Assembly (NCBI GenBank): GCA_002102555.1
Contig: MCFL01000011.1
Span: 372,001 to 436,000, forward strand
Origin: Catenaria anguillulae PL171
Taxonomy: Eukaryota; Blastocladiomycota; Blastocladiomycetes; Blastocladiales; Catenariaceae
Reading direction: 5' to 3'
Length of the DNA stretch: 64,000 nucleotides
Part shown: positions 32,819 through 43,576 of the stretch, in pieces
How positions within the stretch are numbered: position 1 is the first letter of the stretch
Layout: every line of letters begins with the position of its first letter
Notes under the pieces: model-generated
What the model was told of the DNA's origin: nothing
Databases searched by the model: none
What the model saw: the letters and a program-made list of their open reading frames with translations, nothing else
Program-made: the position numbers and the translations under genes

Positions 32819-33796
32819 TCAACGACGAGGCGACTGAGGACGCTTTGCAGGTTGTTGTTGCTTCGCGGCCTGCTGCTGCGGCTGCTGTTGCTTCTGAGTC
32901 TGGGCCTGCTTGTACACGGGCAATTGCGACGACAACCATTGAGGAGCGACGGATGCATCAAACAACCAGGCGCCCGAGTAGAAGGCATCGTCGGGCGAAG
33001 CATTCTTAGCCTTGACGGATCCCGCCTTGATGACCGAGGCGTTGGCATTGGCATTCGCCTTTTGCTGCGTCGGCGCAAGGTGCTGCTGCTGTTGCTGCTT
33101 GGCCGACGCGGATCCGGATTGAGGACGCTGCTGCGCGAGCTGTTGGTTTGACTTGAGCTGGTGCTGCTGTTGAGTCGACGAGTGCGACGGCGCCGATTGC
33201 TTGGGAAGCTGAGCCGACATCCATTGTGGGACGCGAGACGTGTCAAACAACCACGCGCCAGACAAGAAGGCATCATCGGGATGTTCCTTGACGGGCGTCG
33301 GGCGGTACACTTGGGCATTTTGGCGTTGCTGATGCTGCTGTTGCTGTTGCTGCTGCTGCTTGGATTGAGCAGGTGCAGCGGATTGTACACGCTGTTGCTG
33401 CGACTGTTGAAGAGCAGGCTTCTTGGTCGCGATCGATTGCTGTTGCTGAGCGGATTGGGGTCGGGCCTGGTTGGTCATCAAGGTCTGGGTCGGTTGCATG
33501 TTGCGAGGGTAGAATGGTTGGGCATTCGTCGACAACTTGTTGTTGTTGTTTGACGATTGAGGGCGAGCCTGGGATTGCTGCTGCAGCTGCTGCTTTGGCA
33601 CTTGCTTCTGAACGGACTGTTGAGGCGATTGAGCACGCTGCTGGAGTTGCTGCTGCTGAGGTTTCGCCTGACCAGACTGGGGACGAGCGACAGCTTGGTG
33701 CTGTTGTTGGTTGGCCTGCTTTGTCTTGGCCGATTGCAGCTGCTGTTGCTGCTGAGCGACTTGGTGCTTGGCAGATTGAACTTGAGTGCGACCCAT
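32819..33796 (-). CDS. Gln-rich protein with two PDDAF/SGAWLFD repeats
   Basis: A single exon of 325 residues, about a third Gln, with Ser, Pro, Ala and Lys and almost no hydrophobic residues apart from two islands. Each island carries the same motif: PDDAFLSGAWLFD then PQWMSAQLP (about residue 175), and PDDAFYSGAWLFD then PQWLSSQLP (about 275). This spacing and conservation suggest a short binding or folding element repeated twice in a prion-like chain. The start MGRTQVQS has a good ACCATGG context. The 5' flank has (CCAA)n runs shared with a second, decayed copy at 51345-52326 on the other strand. Function unknown; no known family recognised. Confidence 0.75.
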   Translation of the reverse strand: MGRTQVQSAKHQVAQQQQQLQSAKTKQANQQQHQAVARPQSGQAKPQQQQLQQRAQSPQQSVQKQVPKQQLQQQSQARPQSSNNNNKLSTNAQPFYPRNMQPTQTLMTNQARPQSAQQQQSIATKKPALQQSQQQRVQSAAPAQSKQQQQQQQQHQQRQNAQVYRPTPVKEHPDDAFLSGAWLFDTSRVPQWMSAQLPKQSAPSHSSTQQQHQLKSNQQLAQQRPQSGSASAKQQQQQHLAPTQQKANANANASVIKAGSVKAKNASPDDAFYSGAWLFDASVAPQWLSSQLPVYKQAQTQKQQQPQQQAAKQQQPAKRPQSPRR

Positions 33797-34265
33797 GGTG
33801 GATGTGCTTTTGCTCGTCGAGTAAGTAGAGAGTATGGTGAGTTGCTGTGGAGACTGCTTGATGATGCTCAGACGAATGGGAAGAAATGGACGGGTTGCCG
33901 GCCGGTTTTATCGTTAAAAGTGGAGCCAAGGTGACCCTCCAAGATCCCCTCATGCAAAGCAAGGTAATTGATCGGTCGTTTATTCATAGGTTTCGGTTGG
34001 TTGGTTGGTTGGTCTTGTTCGCACTGTTTGCGATTCAGTTCAGGAGGTTGGTCAAACTTGATCGGTGAACAGTTTCCCGTCGATTGCCAGCTCAAGGCGT
34101 GCAATGCTTGCACTACGCATGCACACTGCGGCTGCGGAACTTGCACTGGTTGCAGGATGATCCAGCACAGGAGCACCCTTCATGGCCCAATCTTGCGAAA
34201 CTCAATCGATGCAAGAAATCACGAACACGACGTGTATAGCGATCAAGCGCAACAAACCACTGGCC
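33797..34265. other. Gln-rich gene promoter and RRM gene 3' flank
   Basis: 469 bases. Contains the (GGTT)n run at about 34000-34017 that matches the CCAA-rich leader of the inverted copy. No gene supported. Confidence 0.45.
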
Positions 34266-36259
34266 TTATCTTTGTCGCCCTCGGCCGCGACCTCGATGTA
34301 CACTTTTTCCATGCCCGCGCGTCTGTGCGTGACCGGACACGCCAGCGTACGACGGCTGTTCCAATGGCTGATGCGCATACCAGTGCTGCTGCGGTGGTTG
34401 CTGATAGTAGAGCACGTGTACATGTGACGCTGGCGGCGGCGGCGGTGGTGGTAGTGGGAGCTGTGCATGGACAGGCGCATGTAAAGCGTGTCCGTGCTGC
34501 GAATGAGTGGGGTGATTCACAGGATGGTTTGGATAGGCCGGTGGAGGGGCAGGAAGGGGAAGGTGTGAGCTACGAGGCAGCGCGACATTTGGTAGTGGCA
34601 GCCGAGGTGGTGGTGGTGGTGGGAGCGTAAAGTTGCGGCGACCTGTGGCCGAGCCGCTATCAGTCACGAGTGTCTGGGACGATTTCGAGGGGCGTGCGTA
34701 TTCAACGCGGATGTATGCCGCATTGATGGTGAGCCCTTGCAAGTGCATGATGGCAGTGCGCGCTGCATTCAGGTCGGTAAAGTGAATGTATGCCATGCTA
34801 ATCACCTTATGCGTTGTTGAGTCTGTAAACCAAAGCCCACTCCTATTGAACGAGGAACATACCCACGATCTCCCAAGTAATCACACCTTTCGACCTCGCC
34901 AAACAAGTGAAAAATTCCAACCAAATCTTCCTCAGTCACATCCCATACATTGGCCAAGAACAAGGACGCCGTTGGTCGTTCCATGTGCTGGACCTCCTCG
35001 CGCCGCATGGTTATGGTGATTGGGTGCCCCTTGACGACCACCTTACCGAGCGCCGACTGCTCACAGATCTTGCTGGCCGCGTCGGCGGTTGCAAACTTGA
35101 CGTATGCGTATCCCGCGTGTTGCGGCTCATTGCGGTTCAGTTTGGGTAGGCGTAGATCGTCGATTTTGCCGAAGCGACGCAGAGACCGGCGCAAATCGAA
35201 TTCGTCCATGTCATGTGGAAGATTGATGGCATACACGTGCAAAAGGCGGATCAGCTTGGAGATGGGGAGGCCGGAGAGGGTGGCGGAAGGAAGCGAAATG
35301 GCATGATGATGGCCGTCATGGGCTGCATCTGACGACTCCATGTGCGGATCAAGGTCATGGTCTGAGCCAGACACTGGCGCTGGAGCCTCAAAAGGCTGAA
35401 CAGCAACTGGTTCTGGTGCGGCTGCTGGCAGGGGTACAGCAGAGCGCGAAGGGCCAGGGTAGGGCGCTGATGATGTTATACCGGTTGACGAGAGAGACGA
35501 GCGAGAGGGTCGCTGAGAGCGGGGAAACGGAAACGATTCCAATGGGGAAGAAGAATGTGGCAGCGCGCTGGCAGGCATTCTGGAAACGGGCGTGACAGCT
35601 TGTGCTGGCGAGTTTGGCAGCTGAGATTCATCGTCTTGGTCGCTCACGATGGTTGCCTCATTTTGCCAAGCAAGGTCAGAGGGTGGTGGACTCGGGCTGG
35701 GTGAGTAGACGTCGTGGCAAGGAACAAGGCGGTCCTGCTGTTCTTGAGAGTTGGAGTGAGAGTGGTTGCGATCTTGACCGCTGCTGGCCTCGGCCGGTTG
35801 CGGAGGAAGTGGAGGAGGACTTGGTTGGAAGGGCTGGCGAAATGCGATTGCGACCGACACGGGCGACTCTTGTGGGCGCAGTGACGTTGGTTTCCGGGCA
35901 GAGTTGGACCAATCCTCAACGAGGTCGAGTGCAGCGAGAAGAGTGGGAACTTGAAGCTGGGGGTTGGAGTTGATGCGATTGCAAAGAAACCGAATGAGAG
36001 GAACCGCACAAGTCGGGTCGTGAAGAATGGCGCCCGACAGCCGACTGAGCAAGCGCTCATGATGATGTTGGAGTTCCTGATGGCTCATGGTGCTCATGGG
36101 CGTTGACGTTGGCGGCTCAGTGCCTGATTCCGATTCCGAGTCAAAAGGCAGGCTCGGACTGCCTGGCCCGCACCGATGCTGGTGTTGCGCCTGTGGGGGA
36201 TCTTGCGGCTGAGGGGAAATGCTGCGAGTTCCTGATGCAACTGCCTTTGAATTCATCAT
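34266..36259 (-). CDS. RNA-binding protein with two RRMs and Pro/His-rich tail
   Basis: Two exons (36259-34863, 34797-34266; 65-nt intron) give 642 residues. The first ~330 are disordered, Ser/Pro/Gln-rich. RRM1 (about 335-415) starts LLHVYAINLPHD (RNP2) and has GYAYVKFATADAA (RNP1). RRM2 (about 425-510) starts SLFLANVWDVTEEDL and its RNP1 GMAYIHFTDL is completed across the intron. The tail alternates poly-Pro and His-rich segments and ends in Arg/Gly (RGRGRGRQR). Tandem RRMs with such tails are typical of mRNA-binding regulators, but no specific orthologue is recognised. Gene faces an unknown gene across about 200 bases. Confidence 0.85.
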
Positions 36260-36455
36260 ATCATTTCATGGCGGTGTGCTTCACTTTGCAGTGATGTCGG
36301 CCTCGTTAAAACGTTGACGTCTCGACAGAAATCAGAAATCACGTCGCCGTCAACGTTTCTCATCTGTCTGTCTCTCAGCTGTCTCTCAGCTGTCTCTCAT
36401 CGACACTTGACGTCTCCGTGTCACATCATCATGCATCTCAACTAAACCATAAACC

Positions 36456-37091
36456 ATGGCTGCCCAAGCACAAGGACAAGCACAAGACATCTCGGCCGAG
36501 ATTGCCGCCATCCACGCCGCCATTGCGTCGCTCGACTCGCGCCTGCACCGCCTCTCGGCCACACTCGGCGTCTCGGTTCCAAACGTACACCCCGACCACG
36601 CCTGCTCGGCCGACCTCCAATCCACTGGTGCTGTCATTGGTGAAGGCGCCGAACACGTTATCGGTCGACTGGCATCTTCCTCCTCGTCCTCCTCGTCCTC
36701 ATCTCGCACCGCCTCGCCCTCTGGCGGCCGCAAACGCGTCTCGCCCGCCCGCCCGTCCCTAGTCGACCGCATCCGCTCGCTTGTGCGCACCTACACGTCC
36801 GTCTCGTACTGGCAATCGCTGCTCCTGCGTGCTGGATGGAAAGTCGTGTGGGCCCACATTGTCGATGTGGCCAAGTTTGTCTACCTGTGGCGTGTGCGCC
36901 GGTATTTGGCGGGCATGGTACTGTGGGCCACCGTCAACTCAAGCAATTGGCGCAAGCAAGCGCTGGCGTTTAGCGCAAAGGATGCCAACCGGTTGGTCGG
37001 GCATGCGCGCCGGGCAGTGGCCAGGTGGGTGTATTGGGTGCTTAGGTTGGCTGCGCATGTGGTTGCCCCGACGGCCGAGTATTACTTGTGA
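36456..37091 (+). CDS. Unknown 211-residue protein
   Basis: Single exon. The N-terminus (about 12-45) could form a coiled coil (ISAEIAAIHAAIASLDSRLHRL). A Ser run follows (about 73-83). The C-terminal half is aromatic and basic with possible membrane-seeking helices (SYWQSLLLRAGWKVVWAHI, YLAGMVLWATV, WVYWVLRLAAHVVAP). No family recognised. A peripheral or integral membrane location is inferred from these helices. The stop lies only ~77 bases from the convergent BUD13 gene. Confidence 0.7.
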   Translation: MAAQAQGQAQDISAEIAAIHAAIASLDSRLHRLSATLGVSVPNVHPDHACSADLQSTGAVIGEGAEHVIGRLASSSSSSSSSSRTASPSGGRKRVSPARPSLVDRIRSLVRTYTSVSYWQSLLLRAGWKVVWAHIVDVAKFVYLWRVRRYLAGMVLWATVNSSNWRKQALAFSAKDANRLVGHARRAVARWVYWVLRLAAHVVAPTAEYYL

Positions 37092-37167
37092 TGTCTTGAT
37101 TTTGCCTCCTGAATCTGAGTCGAAAGGGAACCTTGCGTGGATAGGTATTCCTATATCTTACATGTAA

Positions 37168-38202
37168 CTACATATCCTCGGACCGCCATTTGTACTTTGC
37201 CTCTTCGTCTGCTGCCCGTTCGTTTTGACGCATGAGCAACTTGCGTTCAAACCCATTGGACCGATCTAACCATACACAAACATGAGTTAGTTCAAGTTCA
37301 AGTTGAGGATGAGATCCACAGTGTGCAGCAGCCGTACCAATCCCATCCCACCGGAACCCAGGCGGAATCATGAACCGATTGGGCGCCCACCCGCCCTCAT
37401 ACTGTGGCCGATCTGGATCTCGCATCTTGGCCTTTTGCTTCTCCACCAACCCCAACATTGCACCAGGGTCACCCCATCGCATCCGATCCTTGAGCGGATC
37501 GACCGATGCTGCTGCTGCGCTGCCACTGCTTTCCCCCGGCCCAGCCTCTCTGCCCTCGAGCAACTGTCTCCGCTTTTCGCGCATCTGCTCCAACTGAACC
37601 CTCCCCATCATAAACAACTTGTCCTTGTTCATCTTATCCACCTGCGCCTGCTCGGCAGCCGCCGCCTCTTGCCTGAGATCCGCAACAGCGACTTTTCGGC
37701 CGCGCGCGTCACGGTGCACGGTCGTGCCACCAGGTGCTTGTGACTGCTGCGCGGGGTCGTCACGCGGTGGCCGGTCGCCACGGCCGCCGCGGTCGTCGTC
37801 GGAATCGGAATCATACCGCATGCGCCGACGCGGCGGGCCATCATCATCGTCCGCGTCCGAATCCGAATCGTGCCGCGCACGCGGGCGCGCGAGTTTGGGA
37901 ATCACGACTGTGTTGACGCCATGGTTGATGGGTCCGTCGTCCGTGTTGTTGACGGGGTCGATTGTCGGGAGCGGAATCGGGTCGTGAGGAGCGTGTGCAC
38001 CTGAGGAGGAGAAGGAGGAGGAGGAGGCCGTGCGAATGGTGACTTGCGGGTCGATGGAGCGGGCCGCTGGCGGCGGGGCAATCATGATCGAGTCATCTTG
38101 GTCAATGACGAGCGAGGATGATTTAGACGATTTCTTCTTTTTCTTTTTCGGGTCGTCCGACAGATACTTTGCGAGGTAGTCTGCTTTGGATTTGCTCGTC
38201 AT
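37168..38202 (-). CDS. BUD13: BUD13, pre-mRNA retention and splicing complex
   Basis: Subunit of the RES complex (Bud13-Pml1-Snu17), which stabilises the activated spliceosome. Two exons (38202-37338, 37265-37168; 72-nt intron) give 320 residues. The start [17 protein letters not shown] and the C-terminal [22 protein letters not shown] are diagnostic; the second is formed across the splice junction. The middle is disordered with Asp/Ser and Arg-rich repeats ([11 protein letters not shown]), as in other Bud13 proteins. The C-terminal helix ([18 protein letters not shown]) is the expected Snu17-proximal end. Confidence 0.95.
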   Translation of the reverse strand: [344 protein letters not shown]

Positions 38203-38587
38203 TTCTTTTCTTTGGGTGTGCTACTTACTTCGGGTTCATGTACATGTGCACTCATTGACTCAACGTTAGGAAATCGGTGAAAAGGCAAACTACACACAGC
38301 AACACAGCAGAAGCAAGTGGGCGGTGACGCGACAGCATGCGCTCACGTGATTTCCGAATGCATAGCCTTGCTCGCCAATCCATCGTTTGCAGTTTGCACT
38401 CAGTAAGCGAGCGAGAGAGACACACAGCCAGCAGGCACGGCCGACCCATCCATACTGATACTTTTTATTTGTTGCTACGGACGCACGCTACGTAAACGCC
38501 ACGCACAACGCACTACGCACCGTCGCATTCGCCATCGCCATCAGTTGCCGGCCCATACCGTAGCTTTCGCCCATACGTCAAATCACC
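38203..38587. promoter_or_regulatory. Divergent promoter, BUD13 and NOP56
   Basis: 385 bases between two RNA-processing genes. AT-rich patch near 38458-38470. Shared regulation is only suggested by layout. Confidence 0.4.
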
Positions 38588-40197
38588 ATGGTTTCGCACA
38601 TCCTCTACGAAACCGCCTCGGGCTACGCCCTTTTCGAGCGCATCGAGTCGGACGAGATTGGCCAAGAGACGGAGGCGTTCCAGGCTTCGCTCCAGGACCT
38701 TGCCAAGTTTGGCAAGACGCTCAAGCTCAAGTCGTTTGCGCCCTTCAAGTCGGCTGCGGATGCCCTCGAGAACGCCAACGATGTGTCTGAAGGTTTGTGA
38801 TTTTCTCTGCGCTCAACTCCTATACCGCATTGCCCACTTCTCTGTGCATCGGCTCACCAAGCTGTAACCAAATCAATCCAAAACCAAAAACAGGTGTTGT
38901 CAGCGATGCCCTCAAGGCCTTTTTGGAAATGAACCTTCCCAAAAAGAAGGCTGTTCTCGGAGTGACTGAAAAGAACCTTGCCGGCGCCATCAAGGCCGAG
39001 CTCGGCGTCGAGTGTGTGTCGACTGAATTGGTGCACGAACTGGGCCGCGCCATCCGTACGCACGCCGCCAAGGTGCTCAAGCCCCTCAAGGACAATGACC
39101 TTGAGCGTGCCCAGCTCGGTTTGGGCCATTCGTACTCGCGCGCCAAGCTGAAGTTCAACGTGCACCGGTCCGACAACATGATCATTCAAGCCATTGGCAT
39201 TCTGGACCAGCTCGACAAGGATATCAACACGTTTGCCATGCGCGTGCGCGAGTGGTACTCGTGGCACTTCCCCGAGCTCGTCAAGATTGTCAACGACAAT
39301 GAAAAGTATGCGCGCATGGTCAAGCTCATTGGCAACAAGGCCACCATCACGGACGACATGGCAAACACGTTTGCCGATGTGATTGGCGACTTGGACAAGG
39401 CCGAGCAAGTGATTGCTGCGTCGCGTGCGTCCATGGGTACCGAGATCTCGGAGGTGGATTTGGCCAACATTGAGAGCTTTGCCGACCGCGTCATTGCCCT
39501 CATGGACTACCGCCGCAACTTGCACGCTTACTTGACGTCCAAGATGAACATTGTGGCGCCCAACTTGGCCGCCCTCATTGGCGAAATCGTCGGTGCGCGC
39601 CTCATTTCCCACGCCGGCTCCTTGTCCAACTTGTCAAAGTACCCGGCATCCACCGTGCAGATTCTCGGTGCCGAAAAGGCCCTCTTCCGCGCACTCAAGA
39701 CCAAGGGCAACACCCCCAAGTACGGTCTCATCTACCACTCGTCCTTCATTGGCAAGGCGGCGCAAAAAAACAAGGGACGCATTTCGCGTTTCCTGGCCAA
39801 CAAGTGCTCGATTGCCTCGCGTATCGATTGCTATACGGACGCGGCCACGTCGGCGTTTGGTGAGGCCATGCGCGGCCAAGTCGAGGAGCGCCTCAAGTTT
39901 TACGAGTCTGGCGATGTCCCACAAAAGAACACGGCCGTCATGGCACAGGCCGCCAAGGTGGCTGCCGAGCAAGCGGCCGAGGCCGAGCAAGCCGCACCGG
40001 CTGGCGCACCTGTGGCCGAGTCGCCCAAGAAGCGCAAGGCGTCGGACGCCATGGATGTGGACCAGCCAGAGGACGATGCCATGGACGTGGACGAGCCGTC
40101 GTCGCCAAAGAAGAGCAAGAAGAGTAAGAAGAGCAAGGGCGGTGAGGCAAAGGAGCCCAAGGCATCCAAGAAGAGCAAGAAGTCAAAGAAGGACTGA
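38588..40197 (+). CDS. NOP56: NOP56, box C/D snoRNP core protein
   Basis: Scaffold of the box C/D snoRNP that guides rRNA 2'-O-methylation in the nucleolus. Two exons (38588-38792, 38894-40197; 101-nt intron) give 502 residues. The N-terminal domain starts [13 protein letters not shown], distinguishing NOP56 from NOP58. The coiled-coil region and the NOP domain follow, with [20 protein letters not shown] sequence ([16 protein letters not shown]) and [11 protein letters not shown]. The tail carries duplicated [19 protein letters not shown] blocks and Lys/Ser repeats (KKSKKSKK), typical of nucleolar proteins. The intron shows no box C/D or H/ACA snoRNA signature. Confidence 0.97.
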
Positions 40198-40525
40198 GCT
40201 CTTTCCCGTTCTTTTTTTTTGAGTTTGTGGGTGTTGTGTGCCGACGGGACGTGTGTATTTTGATGTCCATGTATTGATTGCCACCCTCCTTTCCTTGTCC
40301 ATTTCCCTCCTTCCTGTTCTGTTTGTCTTTTTTTTTGTATACTTTTCAAGTAAGTTAACTACAAGTATCATACGTAATGACTCTGCTTTGATTTGTCATG
40401 GATGAGTGCATATATTGAACAGAGCACCCAGGAATGGTCCCCGCGCCGTGGAAAAACGTTGATGGATATGTACATAAACAAAAACAGCGGCACAAATACA
40501 CACCCGACCCGACCACCTTGGCTAT
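40198..40525. other. Convergent 3' flank
   Basis: 328 bases, T-rich near the NOP56 stop (40208-40220, 40325-40340). No gene supported. Confidence 0.4.
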
Positions 40526-41158
40526 TTACAACCCATTATCCATGTCTGCCTCGCGCCGGTTCCGATACTTGCCTCCCGCCCACTTGTACGAGTATTCGCC
40601 GCTTGCGCGATGCTGCTCGCTCTGGTGCATCGACCAGGTCTTTGCCGCCGAAAACACTTGATCCATAAACCCACGTGCGCCTTGATTCCCAACTTGACTG
40701 TATGCATACTCACCCACCGGCTGGGAAGATGACGCCGGATACGTTTGCGAGCCCCCGGCGGCCGAGTTATACACATTCCACACCACGGCCAACAATACCC
40801 CGGCAACCACCAACTTGACTGCCATTCCAACAAGCACGCGCATGATCCTGTGCACTGCCCACACGGCCTGCCACGCCACCCACACGAGTACCAGGGCCAT
40901 GACAATGGCGGCAATGGTGGCCATATGGTCACGCACATAGTCAAAGTCGAGCCACAGCATGAGCCGGTCCGGGTCCGTCAGCACAGACACGAGCGTGCCA
41001 ACGAACGCGGCGATTGCGGGTAGGGCGTGTGTGATGGTGAACGCGAACAAGTCAGAGAGGGTCTGGAGGACAGTGGCTGGGTCGGCGGAGGTGGCGGGCG
41101 ACGAGGATCGGAAGACGGAGAGGAGGTAGGTGTGGAGGGCGTGGTATGCGTTGGTCAT
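40526..41158 (-). CDS. Predicted small membrane protein, unknown family
   Basis: Single exon, about 210 residues from the ATG at 41158; an upstream in-frame ATG at 41185 would add nine. Two or three hydrophobic segments are visible: ITHALPAIAAFVGTLVSVL, ATIAAIVMALVLVWVAWQAV and LVGMAVKLVVAGVLLAVVW. The C-terminal ~70 residues are polar, with Tyr/Ser/Gln and a final basic patch. No family was recognised; an ER or nuclear-envelope protein is possible. Convergent with NOP56 and divergent from WDR74. Confidence 0.65.
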   Translation of the reverse strand: MTNAYHALHTYLLSVFRSSSPATSADPATVLQTLSDLFAFTITHALPAIAAFVGTLVSVLTDPDRLMLWLDFDYVRDHMATIAAIVMALVLVWVAWQAVWAVHRIMRVLVGMAVKLVVAGVLLAVVWNVYNSAAGGSQTYPASSSQPVGEYAYSQVGNQGARGFMDQVFSAAKTWSMHQSEQHRASGEYSYKWAGGKYRNRREADMDNGL

Positions 41159-41628
41159 TGTTGTTGCTCGGGAGGTGTGCTTCAAGTAGACTGCGGTTGA
41201 TCAAGAAGAGTGAAGTTGGGTGCGAGACGCCAGTGTGTTGAGTGTGTTGTCGGGTGACTGTGAGTGGCGATGTGTGGGACGGGGCTCAGAGCCAGATGAG
41301 TTGGTGGCGGTAGCAGGAGCGTTTTAGCTTGCGCGATTGCCTAGGGTGGAGCATGCCTTGTCGCCGCAACGTGTCCATGGCCAATGGCAACGTGAATGCA
41401 TCGTGTATGCCACGTCAGTCACCTGCATTCGTCGTGTGTGTGTGGGAATCTGAGATGTGGCAACTGTTCACGTGATCTCAGACCTTCCCAAAACGCATTT
41501 CGACTCGCGTCCATCGTCTTGTGTGTCTCGTGTCGGAATGTGAATTGTCGACCCAGACCCAAGTTCAACGACTCGCATCCATATTGTGCATGATACCAAC
41601 GAATCCCGCCAAAAGTACTGACCCCACC
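41159..41628. promoter_or_regulatory. Divergent promoter, membrane protein and WDR74/NSA1
   Basis: 470 bases with G/T-rich sequence on the left half. No clear core element or gene. Confidence 0.35.
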
Positions 41629-43476
41629 ATGCACATCCTCGTCGGCACCGAAGGGGGCCAACTCAAGTCCATCCCCTACGGGGCCGGCACCTCCACGGCC
41701 ATTGCACGCCAACAATCGCTTGTCCCGATCCAACCTGGCGCGCGGTCTGCCGCCGAATTTGCAGCCAAGGCCGCCAACTCCCAAGTCACAACCTATGGCA
41801 ATCTCGACAAGGCCGCAGGCATCACGCACTTGGCCTCGGTACACATGTGTGGGCGCGACCTGGTTCTGATTGCACGCAAGAATGGAACGGTGGATGTGTG
41901 GGATCATGCATTGACGGGCAATCCAGAGTTGACGCCGCTGCTTGTGAGCGTGGCTGTGTACGAAGAGTCGGAAATGGAGGGAAAGACAAAGGATGAGATG
42001 GAAAAGATGAAGGAGGTCGTTGGGTTAGAGGCCCTTTCAGAGTACGCATCTCTTTGCCCGTTCATTTAATCTCGATTATTTGTTGCTTACCCTGCACCTC
42101 ATTCCATGTGCACAGCGACACATTCTATGCCGTCACCCGCACTGGCACACTGTCCGCCTTCACTTTATCGCTCTATGTCGCCACATCCGAAGACGAAACC
42201 GACACCATGGACGTGGTGTCGACCACGCGCATCTCACTCGGCGGCGCCAACCTCGACCGTGTCCGGTCGTGCCCAGGCCACCCGCATTTGCTTGCCCTGG
42301 GCGGCAAGGACCGCGACTTGAGCATCTTGGACCTCAACTTGGCCCTCGACAAGGCTGCGCCAAAGAAGGGCGATGTGCGGTTCAATGGACTGGGTGTTGA
42401 GCCGACGAAATGGAACGGCGAGCTGAATCCCACGTTTGTGTGGTTTGCGAAAAATTTGCCCAACGATATGCTGGATTTGGCCATTCCCATTTGGATCACC
42501 GACTTGCGGTTTGTGAATGCCGAGGGAAGCAAGCTTGCCACGTGTACCATGTACCACGAGGTATGTCCGTGTTATTGACCATTGTCCGTCCTTTTTGCAC
42601 TCGCTCACACACATTCATTCACCTTAGGTAAAATTCTACAACACGGCAACTAACCGCCGCCCACTAGCTGTCGTTTACACTGGCGACTACCCACTCCGCT
42701 CGCTGTCCACGATTCCCTCGCGCCCAACCGAAGTGCTCGCTTCGGACGCCAAGGGCGCCATCCACCACATTTCGCTGACCAAGGCCGTGACCGAGTTTGC
42801 GAAAATCAAACAAACAAAGACTAATCCAGACAACCCGCGCAACCGCAACTGGAACGTACGCCAAGGCAAGCCCGTCGTTACGCGCCAAGCGCTGATTGGC
42901 GGATTTGCCGGTGCACAGGGTGCCGTGCGTCACGTGGTTACAGACGGCAAGATGGTGATTGGGGTTGGGTTGGACAGGTTTGTCCGGTTTTGGGATTTGG
43001 AGTCGCATCAGCCTCGAGTCAAGTTTTTTGCTAAGCAGCGGTTGGAGGCGTGTGCCGTGTGGACGGCTGGGTTGGTGGCGCCAGATGCCATCTCTGGGGC
43101 TGCGGCGCCAGTTGGGAAGGCGGTCGGGGGTGGTGACGAGGATGAGGACGAAGATGCGGTTGCGGATCCGTATGCGGGCATGATGGGCGACGACGAGGTT
43201 GGGGATGAGGTGTGGGACGAGTTGGAGGCACTGGCGGCAAAGCAGGCGCAGGAGGACGTGAATGTTGATGGAAAGGAGGAGCAAGAGGGAGAGGAAACGG
43301 CCATTAAGAAGGGCAAATCCGGCAAGCGGAAGGCATCTGATAATGATGATGAGCTGGCCAACGAGTCGGGAAACGGGGAGCTGTTGGCTGAGGGTAAGCC
43401 GAGCGAACCGTCGTCAAGCGGAGGCAAGAAGCGGCGGAAGCGGTCCAAATCAAAGTCGAGCGCAACCAGCAGTTGA
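41629..43476 (+). CDS. NSA1: WDR74/Nsa1-type ribosome biogenesis WD40 protein
   Basis: Assembly factor of pre-60S particles, nucleolar. Three exons (41629-42041, 42116-42560, 42628-43476; introns of 74 and 67 nt) give 568 residues. A seven-bladed WD-like propeller is implied by repeats such as LVLIARKNGTVDVWD and FVRFWDLES. The segment LPNDMLDLAIPIWITDLRF is a family hallmark, as is YNTATNRRPL followed by DYPLRSL. The C-terminus is acidic then Lys/Arg-rich (KKRRKRSKSK), a nucleolar targeting tail. All splice phases close. Confidence 0.92.
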
Positions 43477-43576
43477 GTGGGTTGGATCGTGTGCAAAAAC
43501 AGGGCAATACATGCATAGTTATCACTGCTAAATACAAGTCGTACATACTAGGAGGTAGAATCCCGCCCGCCCAATT

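Noticed and set aside
38793-38893. snoRNA inside the NOP56 intron, as in animals
   Set aside because: No box C (TGATGA) and box D (CTGA) pair with terminal stem, and no ACA box is visible in the 101-nt intron.
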